Source: Rhizophagus irregularis (taxonomy: Eukaryota; Glomeromycota; Glomeromycetes; Glomerales; Glomeraceae). Taken from it: 64,000 nt of DNA. A program made the translations under genes and the position numbers. The stretch lies in NCBI RefSeq assembly GCF_026210795.1, contig NC_089458.1, positions 248,001-312,000 of the forward strand, in the 5' to 3' direction. Below the pieces are notes generated by a model. The model was not told the DNA's origin, made no database searches, and worked only from the letters and a program-made list of their open reading frames with translations. This document shows positions 1 to 10,570 of the stretch, in pieces (positions within the stretch are counted from its first letter, which is position 1; each line of letters opens with the position of its first letter).

Positions 1-57
1 GTTTTATTAAGGAATTTTATTTTTGAAAAAAGTTGGAATTTTTGGATTAATAGATTA

Positions 58-1020
58 CAGTCAACTCTCTTTATAGTCACACATTTGGGACAGTCCATAT
101 TTGGTGATTATAAAGAGATGTGACTATATAAAAAATTTCTTATATTTGTATATCATAATTCCGGCCAAAAATTAACATAATTTTAGCCAGAATTATACTT
201 AAAACTTTATTGTATCGTAACTTCGCCAATATTAATCGTAGAGAGATGATCTTACCGCCATTCGATTCGTCTTGATGAGACGGTTCTAATGGTATAAAAT
301 ATATCAAAATCTAATCACTAGATTAATTTCCGAAATTAAAAAAATATTAATGGTTTTTGTGTAATAACTCTGCCAATATTGATCCTAGAAAGACGATCTT
401 ACTACCATTCGATTCGTCTTGATGAGACGAATCTAATGGTATAAGATACATCGAAATCCAATCACTAGATCGAATTTCCAAAATTAAAAAATATTAAATG
501 GTTTTTAAGTAATAACTCCGTCAATATTGATCACAGAGAGATGGAGCTTACCACCATTCGATTCGTCTCGATGAGGCGATTCCAACGAGCTATAAATCGT
601 CTTTTTACAATCACTAGGTACTGAGAAATCTAGCAAAATGTTAAATGGCGCAGTAAACGTAAATCAAGAAATATTATAATGCCGATGTTTAACATTTTGT
701 TGAATAACTCGTCGGCCAGTGATCTGAAAAGGATAAAACTACCACCATTCGATTCATCTCAGTGAGACGATTCTAACAAGCTATGATACATCTTTGTACG
801 ATTATTAGATGCCAAGTTATTTAATATATTCTTTATATAACTGTGATTATAAACGGTTCTTTTTAATATAAGATTTTTGAGGATAGGTGTGATAGTGACT
901 ATAAATAGATTGTGACTATATAGGATAGATTTTAATAATAAAGTGTTTTGAACATTCAACTGGTGTGACTATATAGTAGAATGTAACTATAATGGGAGTG
1001 ACTATAGAGGGAGTTGACTG
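58..1020 (+). repeat. Left arm: ~963 bp MITE-like unit
   Basis: The unit has TIRs at both ends (CAGTCAACTC at 58 and GAGTTGACTG ending at 1020) and TA on both flanks (56-57, 1021-1022). Its termini are rich in the word TATAGTCAC and its complement GTGACTATA. The middle holds about four tandem units of roughly 145-190 bp, each with a small hairpin of the type CGTCTTGATGAGACG at 268-282, 415-429, 564-578 and 755-769. Short open frames inside it are mirrored in the right arm and show no protein character. Confidence 0.85.
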
Positions 1021-1701
1021 TATAGATGTTTAAAACAAAAAGAAAAAAAAAAGGAGATTAAAAATTAATCTTAAGAAAGTTAAAGAAAATCTTAATGAAG
1101 ATAAATATATTGATCCTAATAGAAAACTTAATCAACTTAACCTTTTCAGTGGTTTAGAAAGTTTACAATCAAATTTATATTTTGGAATGAATATGCAGGA
1201 TTTTATAGTTTTAGTTAACTATGCTTTGCTCTTTTTTTATTAATTAGGGAGGTATGTAGTTGACTGATGGTCAGTAGTTAAAAGGAGGTGAAATAAAAAA
1301 TTAATTTTATCCTAGGAGTCAGGTTTTTAGAGCAAGGTTGATAGAACGTCTTAAATGTATGTTACTATAGTAAGTCTCAAATCCAGTTTAAAACTTATAA
1401 AAGAAACTAGTTGGTTAGTATTCATTAGTTTAGAATCTAGTACCTGCAACTATTATTATAAAATTTTGTATATTTGTATGGTTCATTACAATTTATCGTT
1501 AATAAAAAATAAAAAATAAAAAATAAAAAGACAAATCAGCCCATATATAGAGTACAAATTATGATCTCATGTAGTCGCAATTTTTTGAAGTAAGGAAATT
1601 TTTATAAATCACCAAAATTAAGCATTTCTATAATAAAAAAAAGGGTGCTTAATTTCAGAAGTATATGGTAGGTTCAATATTAAAATTTTTAAAAATTGCT
1701 A
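1021..1701. other. Non-coding AT-rich spacer
   Basis: This lies between the left arm and the inner transposon. It is A-rich with short homopolymers and a small AAATAAAA run near 1500. I see no coding or structural feature. Confidence 0.5.
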
Positions 1702-4626
1702 TGGTGCCAGAAGTCTATATTTGACAATCACGTGATTTTGTTTCAATTTTCTGAGAACTGAACCCTGAATCACATGACTCAAAATCGACCAATAAAATCC
1801 GAGATTTGAAATTTCAATTAGATTTTTACACGTAAAAACGTTATGTGTTTTCATTTTAATTTTAATTTCACTGTAGGAAAATGACACTTTTCAGCAACAT
1901 GAAAGCAGTTAATACTGCTATAAAAGTTATACCAGTCAACCATAAAAGCAGTTAAGTATGTAAAATATGCATTAATTAATGCCTTTATTATTAATATGTA
2001 CTTATGTATTATCTAACTGATCCATTATTCTTTCAATATTTTCAGGTAAACGACGATGTGATTTATATTTATTAACAGCCCACTCGGCAGTCCTACCTTC
2101 CAATCCTTTATTGTATGCATCCATGTATCTCCATAATTTGCATGCAAACTTGCAGATAGTTGTTACAAGAACACTTATGAGAACTTCTGGAACCTGTATC
2201 AATAAATCATTGAAATTATAATTGCATATCCGCCTTATTTCCCATTTTGCAAAACCCCATGCCAGTACCGTTCTATAAAGTTGCATTCACAATAGAATTT
2301 TGGGTAACGCTCAAAAATATGTCCTGCTTTAATTAATGCCTCTTCCAATATTGACCATTGTTCACAAAAATCTGGTTGCAGTGACATTATTCTTCGTGCA
2401 CAACAGTCTAGTCTTTCCAGATCAATATTATCATCTTGTTTTCCTGAACACTGCTTACACATCAAACGAATACTTTTCTCTGACCAAAGGTTACGTTCTG
2501 TAAGTACTTGCTTGATGATATCCTTTGGTTTTCCTTTTAGTTTATGATTACCTGGAAATACTATTAATTGTGTCTGCTTCTCTCCATTTTTATTGATATA
2601 CCATCCATCACGCATTTTAGGTTGTGCTCCTCCAGGATTCAAGTTGATTCTTGTCGCAATTAGTGCATCAGCTGCCATTGCATTGTGATTTGTAGATTGA
2701 TTAAACAGAAAACTCCAACACAACCAGGGTGCAGTATCTCAAATATTGGAATAGCTTGATGCACGAGCTATTTTTGCAAATGAAAAATCCTTAATCAGGG
2801 TTTGTTTTTTTTTCTTTGTTTCTGAGATTTCCAACCATATTTAATCTTACCTGATCTAACATATGCTCTGATTTCCAATATCCATCTGTTTGTATAGAAC
2901 GAATAACAAAAGCCTCTTTATTTTTTATGTGTGAATTTTCCTGTAACTGTTCATTGGATAATCGTAGTAACCCGTGACATGGACAAAGGAAGGCTGAAAT
3001 CATGATGGAACATCCCTGGTGCTTTGAGCGTAGGATATCTTCATTTTCTCTCATTCAGATTTTTCGTTACCTATTATTTGCATGTGTCACTTGGATTAGT
3101 TCTTTTTCTCCTGGCTTAAACTGGGATTCTGAAACAATATCCATCATATCACCATTAAATTCTTTTATAAACTTTTGATATTCAAACATCCTCTTCAACT
3201 ATTCCTTTCTGTATAGCACTACGTCCAGTCGCTCATGCCCATCATAATAAACTCCCTTTCTTCTTTCATCATACTTATATCCCCACAAATGTATGTAATT
3301 TCGGCAAGTTTTCTCAGAAATCGTGTCTTTTTTAATATGACCCGTTAATTTAGGAAATATTATTCCTTCAATATACATTTTCAGGTTTCCAGGGTATGCG
3401 ATTCTGGTTTTTGTTGTCGCAACCATGTTAGGCATTCTTCCTTAAAGTCTTCATCATTTAGCAAACTTTCCAATTTTGTATGTTTTCCTTGATGATAGAT
3501 AAGAAGCTCTTCTATCTGTATAAAGTGGGCTCCCCATTTTCGAATACATCTTGCAATATAATCACCTTTAACCCACATGGTTTGTGCAATTTGATTACTG
3601 GCATCCATTTTACCCTGACCATCTAATAATAATTGTATATACCTACGTATACTTATTAGACGACGTAAATAATCATAGGTAAAAACATTTTTATTTGTTT
3701 TTGCTGATTTCGTTATTGAGCATTGTTGATTTATTTCTTTTAAACGTATTTGTAGATTTCTTGTAAGCTCTTCAGTAATTAAAGAACGATTTTGTGTTTC
3801 GGAAAATAAAAATGGAGATGGAGGTGAAAATTGTAGCTGCAATGATTGTGGTGAGGGCATACTAGTTGATATTTCAGTACTTGTAAATAATGTATCAAGC
3901 GTCCTTATTCCCTTTGTATCAAGTGCCAATTCTTCTTTTTTTTTTGTTTCTTCAGACTGTATCTCTCAAAGTGCTGCTCTAATACAACTTGTAGCATTTT
4001 CTTGCCAACAAAGAACTTCAGCAATATGTCTTTTTCCTACCTTTTCAAACTCTTCATTTGTCCAATCATTAATATTCTCATCCTCTATCCAATTTCTGCC
4101 AATTTCACTCTCTTTCCTTTCTTCAACAGCCTCTATCTCAGTTTCTGCTTGATCTTTTGATATGTAACAACTTCTTTTTCTAGATATTTGGCTAACCTGT
4201 AATTGTCTTTTGGTTTTGTGTGGCATTTTAAAAGAATGATTATTGGCTATTTCGAATAAAAGTTTCTCACTTACATGTGAAAATCAAAAAATTTCTCATG
4301 ATCACTCATTTCTCTCATGAATATAGTTCGGGCCGGCACTAAAATTATCATAACTTTGGCTCGAATTATAAAAAATTTTGGCCAATAAAATCGCATTCAC
4401 GTGATATGATTATTTCAAATTTTGGCCAATAATATGAAAATCATCCGATTTTAAATGCTTATAACTTTTTATGTATATATTTTTTTGGAAATCTGGCCGG
4501 TAGTTTAATAGTATTTATTATGGAGAACAAAGTTACCGGTTTATTTTTGTAAAAATCTTATTTTTTTTTTGTTGAAAGTTTTTCAAGTGTTACAATTTTA
4601 TTGTTTAGTATAGACTTCTGGCACCA
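1702..4626 (-). mobile_element. Inner Tc1/mariner-like transposon (decayed)
   Basis: It is bounded by perfect inverted repeats TGGTGCCAGAAGTCTATA (1702-1719) and its complement (4609-4626), each with TA directly outside (1700-1701, 4627-4628). It contains a transposase pseudogene on the minus strand. Its TIRs are unrelated to the CAGTCAACTC ends of the surrounding arms, so it is a separate family. Its right end is only about 20 bp from the right arm. Length 2925 bp. The TA duplication and the DDE-type transposase together support the IS630-Tc1-mariner superfamily. Confidence 0.8.
2002..4226 (-). pseudogene. Broken DDE transposase, IS630-Tc1-mariner type
   Basis: Five or six open blocks on the minus strand (4226-3966, 3929-3381, 3435-3199, 3054-2791, 2723-2235, 2286-2002) read in order as one protein of roughly 700 residues interrupted by stops and frame changes. 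The N-terminal block is Lys/Glu-rich. A middle block has a DGYW motif, a likely first catalytic Asp. A later block has FNQSTNH, where related transposases usually carry Asp in place of the Asn. The next block has the NFIERYW motif with the usual third acidic residue. The last block is frame-shifted near 2240-2290. With the second acidic residue replaced and several breaks, the copy should be inactive. The family call rests on motif recognition only. Confidence 0.8.
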
Positions 4627-4647
4627 TAATTGGTATTTTTATATATA

Positions 4648-5605
4648 CAGTCAACTCCCTCTATAGTCACTTCCGTTATAGTCACATTCTACTATATAGT
4701 CACACCAGTTGAATGTTCAAAACACTTTATTATTAAAAACTATCCTATATAGTCACAATCTAATTATAGTCACTATCACACCTATCCTCAAAAATCTATT
4801 AAAAAGAACTGTTTATAATCACTGTTATATAAAGAATATATTAAATAACTTGGCATCTAATAATCGTACAAAGATGTATTATAGCTTGTTAGAATCATCT
4901 CACTGAGATGAATCGAATGGTGGTAGTTTTATCCTTTTTGCGATCACTAGCTGATGAGTTATTCAACAAAATGTTAAGCATCAGCATTATTATATTTCTT
5001 GATTTACATTTACTGCATCATTTAACATTTTGCTAAATTTCTCAATACCTAGTGATTGTAAAAAGACGATTAATAGTTCGTTGGAATCGCCTCATCAAGA
5101 TGAATCGAATGGTGGTAAGCTCATCTCTCTGTGATCAATATTGACGGAGTTACTACTTAAAAACCATTTAATATTTTTTAATTTCAGAAATTGATCTAGT
5201 GATTGGATTTCGATGTATTTTATACCATTAGATTCGTCGCATCAAGACGAATTGAATGGTAGTAAGATCGTCTCTTTAGGATCAATATTGGCAGAGTTAT
5301 TACACAAACACCATTGATATTTTTTAATTTCGGAAATTAATCTAGTGATTGGATTTCGATGTATTTTATACCATTAGAACCGTCTCATCAAGACGAATCG
5401 AATGGTGGTAAGATCACCTCTCTACGATTAATATTGGCAGAGTACGATACAATAAAGTTTTGAGTATAATTTTTAGCTAAAATTATGTTAATTTTTGGCC
5501 GGAATTGTAATATACTAATATAAGAAATTTTTTATATAGTCACATTTCTTTATAATCACCAAATATGGACTGTTTCAATTGTGTGACTATAAAAAGAGTT
5601 GACTG
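4648..5605 (-). repeat. Right arm: ~958 bp MITE-like unit, inverted copy of left arm
   Basis: This is an inverted near-identical copy of 58-1020, again with CAGTCAACTC/GAGTTGACTG ends and TA flanks (4646-4647, 5606-5607). The same series of hairpin-bearing tandem units appears in reverse order, with single-base differences that show independent decay. Confidence 0.85.
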
Positions 5606-5995
5606 TATTAGGAAACAGAAATCATTATAAGTTTGAAGCGAAAAAAAGATTATAAATAAACTTTTATATTATTTATTTGATATAACACAAATTTATTTTT
5701 ATCTAATGTAACATGAAATTTCAATGACGTGATGTATGGAAATAACCAAATATTGTCACATAACACTATTTGATAAGTCCTTTAAAAATATATATAGTTT
5801 TTTACTTTACTCTAGATAAAAAATGAAAAAAAGCTAAAATTGACAATTGTAGTATTTTTTATATATAATAATATTAATATAACTTATGTAAAAAACATGA
5901 CTTATAATTAGCTAATAATATTTATTTTTTTTTAAGGTGCTAATAATATTTATACTAATTATATATAGTATAAATAATTATATATTTATATATGA

Positions 5996-6150
5996 ATGCT
6001 TTGCAGTAGAAAGGAACGAAACTACTAAAAAAATTCAAATTTTCTTCTATATGCCAAAAATATTCTAAATGCTATAATTTGTTCAGATTTTATATTAACT
6101 CATTTTTTACTTTTTTTTTAGTAGTTTTGTCTCTTTCTACTGTAAAGCAT
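5996..6150. mobile_element. MITE-like element, ~155 bp
   Basis: The left end ATGCTTTGCAGTAGAAAG is matched by the right end (6112-6150), whose complement reads ATGCTTTACAGTAGAAAG. The inverted repeats run about 38 bp, ending in A/T runs. No open frame and no clear target duplication were found. Confidence 0.7.
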
Positions 6151-6239
6151 CCATATTTTTTAAAAAATTTGGTAATTATAAATTACTAGAATTACAAGTT
6201 ACATATTTATATAAAAATAGGAAATTACCAAGCCATATA

Positions 6240-6896
6240 CAATGGGTTACAAAAAGTAACCGACCACCTAAAAATTAAATAAAATTAAATATTCTCATTA
6301 ATAATTTTATTTTTATTTTAAAATTAAAAGTGTAAAAACTTATTTTAAACCATTTTCTTACTTGATTAATGTTAAAATTGTATATAAATACTTAATTTTC
6401 AGAGTAGAAAAAATTTTAACATTTTAACCAAATCAGATAGAGTAAAATAGGTATAGAAAATTGATTTCTTGACTAAAAATTAGCTTATTTTCAAAAATTC
6501 AGAAAGATTCAATCAGTAGTTGTTAAGAAATCCACTTTTAAAAATCAGCAAAATTGATGATCTACATATAAAATTATAAGAATTTCACCAAAATTCATTG
6601 ATTTTAAAAGTAGTTTTCTCAACAACTACTGATCGAATCTTTCTGATATTTTGAAAATAGACAAATTTTAAGTCAAAGAATCGATTTCTGGTATTTATAT
6701 TACTATAGCTGTTCTGATTAAAAAGTTGAAATTTTTTTTACTTTGAAAATTGAATATTTATACACAATTTTATTATTAATTACGTGAAAAAAATGTTCAT
6801 AAAATGGATTTTACATTTCTAATTTTAATATAAATATAAAATTATTAATGAATTTATTTAATTTTTAGGTGATCGGTCACTTTTTGTAACCAACTG
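6240..6896. mobile_element. Fold-back MITE, 657 bp, Tc1/mariner-like ends
   Basis: The left end is CAATGGGTTACAAAAAGT; the right end read in complement is CAGTTGGTTACAAAAAGT. Both are flanked by TA (6238-6239, 6897-6898). The inverted similarity continues almost to the centre (about 6470-6560 pairs with 6600-6700), so the element could fold into one long hairpin. No coding capacity. Confidence 0.85.
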
Positions 6897-6948
6897 TATA
6901 TTTATATATAATATTTGGAATTCTATTAAAATGAAAAGTTTTATTGCT

Positions 6949-7864
6949 ATTATCCCTTAAATGGTAAGACACTGCAGGCAAATTTGCCTGCAATTTTACT
7001 GAAAATTTAGTTCTCATCCAATTTTATGAAAAATGAAGTTATTTAATAAAATTTTTTTTTGCAAAGAGCTTAAATCTTAATTTATGTGACAAAAATTATT
7101 ATTTGTTAATTTCATATTATAAAATTGAAGATTAACTATTGGTCAAAAGTTGTATTTTTTAGATAACAAAAAATTTTGAAAAATTTTGCATTCAACTTTG
7201 ATGATCTTATTGGAATTTGATTATGGCTATACCAAAGCTTAATAGAATATGTAGAATTTGCTATGGGGAACAACTTTTATTAATATGATTTTTAATGTTT
7301 AGAACTGGAAATTTGACTTTACATAGAACCCTAAAAAAAAAATTATTTTTGTGAACTTGTAAAAAAATGCATAAAGTTAAATTTTATCATTTCTATTTTG
7401 TTCATTAGGGTTTAAAGTTTCATAATAAAAATAAATAAGTATATTAAAATGCTTTGTAATGAAGCAGAATATTATGGTAAAGAAAATTAATTTATTATAT
7501 AAAATTTCTGATGTTATTTTTTCAAAGTTAATTTGTGCTTAATTTTGGTGATATATGGCATATAGATGCCTATATAGTGATGATAGAAGATCTAAAATCA
7601 TGTGGATCTATTTTACATCTTTGAATTTTTTACATAATTTACTTTGGTTTCAATTTTTAGATTTTTCATTTAATTCTGATCTGATTATATCTAATTTTAG
7701 GATTAGCCACATATCGAATCATACAATTGATGCTAAGAATGTAGATCAATATAACTGTGGAATTATAAGATAATCCAAATCATAATGACAAAGTTTGTAT
7801 TTGGTTATAATTTATTTTAAAAAATTACAGGCAAATTTGCCTGCATTACCGTTTAAAGGATAAT
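6949..7864. mobile_element. Inverted-repeat element with an 18-bp palindrome near each end, ~916 bp
   Basis: The ends share ATTATCCYTTAAAYGGTAA in inverted orientation. Just inside each end lies the palindrome GCAGGCAAATTTGCCTGC (6974-6991; at 7827-7844 with A at the first base). The interior is AT-rich with one meaningless 72-codon frame (7555-7773). The target duplication is not clear. Confidence 0.7.
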
Positions 7865-8520
7865 TCATTATATTAATTCAAATTGAAAATTATATTAGTT
7901 TAATTTATATTAGATATTTTTAATATTAGTGACTCTTATTAAGAAATTTTACTTTGTATATATTTTCTTTATTTTTTACTTTAATAAAACTGCAAATGTG
8001 CTGCAAAAAAAAAAAAAATATTAGTAACTCTTATATTAGATCTTTTATTTTTAAAACTATTTTAAATTATTATTTAATATATATTTAAAAAATAAAGTAA
8101 TTACTAAAATTACTATAGATAATAGTTTCAATATGATTTCTGATTATAAAAAATTAGTACAATATTACAACTCAAGTGATTTAATAATAGAATTAATATA
8201 CTATAAATATATAGTATATATTTTAAATTTAATAATTAATGAAGAATTATTACTTTTACAGTTAAGTATTAAAAACTGTGAAAATTAATAGTTAAAGGAT
8301 TAGTATTATTAATTAATAAATTAAAAAGTATATTTAAATTTATTTCTAAAATATTTTTTTATTTACAATTAAATATTAAAACTTATACTTTTAAAATGAT
8401 TAATTATATAATTAAAATTAAATTTAAAATACTAAAACTTTAATATATAAGTTTAAATTTATATTGGCCTATAAAATCAAAATGGAATAAATTACATAAT
8501 ATTATAGAATTATTATTTTG
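7865..8520. other. AT-rich non-coding stretch
   Basis: Very low GC with A and T runs and no open frame of note. I see no feature in it. Confidence 0.5.
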
Positions 8521-8695
8521 AATTTGAAATTATACTTTTCGTCAAAATGACAAAATACTAATTAAATTTATTTTGACAAACGTAATGTATTTTGACAGAC
8601 GTAATTAATTCATAGTAATTTTATAATAAATAGTGAATTGGTCCATTCGCCGAAATACAATATAATTAATTAGCGGAGAAGTATATTTGAAATAG
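8521..8695 (+). repeat. MITE-like arm left of hAT remnant
   Basis: This ~175 bp block recurs in inverted orientation at 10403-10570, beginning with AAATTATACTTTTCGTC and containing ATGGACCAATTC in complement. Its own ends are complementary to each other (TATACTTTTC and GAGAAGTATA), as expected of a small non-autonomous element. Confidence 0.7.
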
Positions 8696-9500
8696 CTATT
8701 ATTGAATTAAATAATTAAATCAAATATAGCATATATTTATATTATATTTCTTTTATTACTTTATATTTAAATGCACAAAATGGTTTTAAATATTTATTTA
8801 TTTATTTATTTATTAAATGTTGAATCATGTATTATTTTATTAGAATATATTTGGATTATATAATAATCACAACTATTCTGTAAATGATACTCCCAGCACC
8901 TAGCCAGTCTGATCAAATATTAACTATTATATCACAAATAAATTAAGAATAAAATTAAATAGTAAAGGTAAAAATTATTAACCCAAAATACTATACTATA
9001 ACCCAAAATTAAACTAAGAAGAAAAATAAAAGAAAAATAAAAGTAAAGTAAAATAAAAATTTTTTTTTTTTTTTTTAAAAAAAATTTTACTCCAGTAATT
9101 TTTTGCTTATGTATAATGTAATCTTATCAAACTTCTTCTTTATTGGGATTTAATCCTCACATATGTATTTCTTTATAAAGGTATCCATTGATTTCTTTAC
9201 TATAGGAATTGACTTTTGTACTTGATCTGCTTTTTTTGTTTGTATATTTTTTGCTTTATCTGAAGGTTGATTTGAGTTGTCTTTTATTTTGGGTTCTGAA
9301 GTAATTTTATCTGTTTGAGTAATGCCTTTTTTTTTTCCCATAAAATAACTTGTTCACATTTTGGTTTCCATAATAATTCTTTAAATGTTAAAATGAACCG
9401 TATTAAAATATTGGCCATAAGTATCTGTACCTCATTAAAAGTTATTTTAAAATCTTTTTGTAATTTTGTTGTTAAATAAGTTTCAACTTTTTTAAATATT
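8696..9500. other. Non-coding AT-rich stretch with a short Lys-rich minus-strand frame
   Basis: A 63-codon frame on the minus strand (9341-9150) is Lys/Gln/Ser-rich and low in complexity. It could be a fragment of a transposon protein, but I cannot assign it. Otherwise the stretch is poly-A/T and repeats of ATTT (about 8795-8820). Confidence 0.35.
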
Positions 9501-10400
9501 TATTAAATAATATGATAAAACAAATAAAACTTAAATTGGAGAATTATTGGAATATAATAGATAATAATTCCAAAGTATTTGCATTTTTTGATTTATATTA
9601 TAAAAATCTTTGTAAAGTAAAGTGTAAAAGTAAATAATACAGTCAACTCTCTATAAATGCATTCCCCTTGGGACCAGGTATAAGAGTGCATTTAAAGAGG
9701 GTGTGCATTTATAGAATACATATAAATCTATATAATATTAATCTAAAATTAAGGTAATACAAAAATTTTATAAGTAAACTATATAAAATTTTTTTTATAA
9801 AGGGTGCATTTACAGAATACATATATATAAAAACTGTGCATTTAGCATCAAGGTCCAAGTTGGGACTAGATAAAAGGTGCATTTATAGAGGGTGTGCATT
9901 TATAGAGGGTGTATTTATAGAGAGTTGACTGTAATACTATATTTTCAGAAATTATTAAATTAGTAGTAGAATTAAATTTGTTATTTAATTCACTTTCAAT
10001 GAAAGTTAATTCAATATTAAATTTTATTTAACAAAAACTTCTATTATTATCTTATTTTAGCACTAGTACAAATACAATTTTATAGTCAAATGTCTTATTT
10101 ATTAATTAGATTTAATAGTAATCAAAATACTTCAATTCAACAAAAAGATGAAATTAGGAATCTTGCATATACTTCACTTGATATTGCACTATTAGAATGG
10201 TGAAAAGCACATGAAACAGAATATTTTCTATTATCAAAAGTTGCTTAAAATCATTTAAATATTATGGCAACTTCTGTGTTGTGTAAACAATTATTTTCTA
10301 TAGCAAGCCCTACAATTAAAAAGTTAAGAAATAGATTAACTGGAAATAATACAAGAGTAATTCTGTTTAAAAAGTTGGTTAGAAGAAAAAATAATTTGAT
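9500..10400 (+). pseudogene. hAT-family transposase remnant (C-terminal half)
   Basis: Upstream of 9640 the plus strand encodes YWNIIDNNSKVFAFFDLYY, similar to the conserved YW...LDPRFK region of hAT transposases. After the MITE at 9640-9931 the reading continues with several stops. At about 10180-10370 it encodes segments like ETEYFLLSKVA and MATSVLCKQLFSIASPTI, followed by KLRNRLTG. This matches the hAT C-terminal dimerisation domain, where the usual form is SxxSEQLFSxAG. Stops, frame changes and the insertion make it non-functional. Assignment is by motif recognition. Confidence 0.75.
9640..9931. mobile_element. MITE, 292 bp, CAGTCAACTC ends and TA duplication
   Basis: It begins CAGTCAACTCTCTATAAAT and ends with AGAGAGTTGACTG, with TA at 9638-9639 and 9932-9933. 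The ends equal those of the 58-5605 structure, but the subterminal word differs: here GTGCATTTATAGAG is repeated about seven times in place of TATAGTCAC. It sits inside the hAT transposase remnant, so it inserted after or during that element's presence here. Confidence 0.9.
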
Positions 10401-10402
10401 AT

Positions 10403-10570
10403 TGCAGTTATACTTCTCTGCTAATTAATTACGTCATATTTCAGCGAATGGACCAATTCACTATTTATTATAAAATTACTATAAATTAATTACGTCTGTT
10501 AAAATACATTACGTTTGTCAAAATAAATTTAATTAGTATTTTGTCATTTTGACGAAAAGTATAATTGCAG
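10403..10570 (-). repeat. MITE-like arm right of hAT remnant
   Basis: Inverted copy of 8521-8695. Its ends TTGCAGTTATACTTCTC and (in complement) CTGCAATTATACTTTTC form TIRs and are flanked by TA, so the arm looks like a complete small element by itself. Confidence 0.7.

Larger units (their letters stand above)
58..5605. mobile_element. Composite inverted-repeat transposon structure with two long arms
   Basis: The region starts with CAGTCAACTC and ends with the reverse complement GAGTTGACTG, each flanked outside by TA (56-57 and 5606-5607), which is the target duplication expected for Tc1/mariner-type elements. The outer ~960 bases on each side are near-identical inverted copies. Between them sits a second element with different TIRs and a decayed transposase reading frame. 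It may be one large element with very long TIRs, or two copies of a ~960 bp non-autonomous element that landed in opposite orientation around another element. Because each arm has TIRs and TA at both of its ends, I favour the second reading, but sequence alone does not settle it. Confidence 0.8.

Noticed and set aside
218-800. Regularly spaced repeats resembling a CRISPR array
   Set aside because: Units are ~145-190 bp, imperfect and repeated wholesale, in a eukaryotic transposon with no cas genes.
759-959. 66-codon minus-strand frame, mirrored at 4709-4906 plus
   Set aside because: The two frames are the same repeat arm in inverted orientation; similarity is due to the element, and the sequence is the TATAGTCAC-word region with no protein character.
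9150-9341. 63-codon minus-strand Lys-rich frame as a gene
   Set aside because: Low complexity, no introns or homology, opposite in strand to the hAT remnant; insufficient support.
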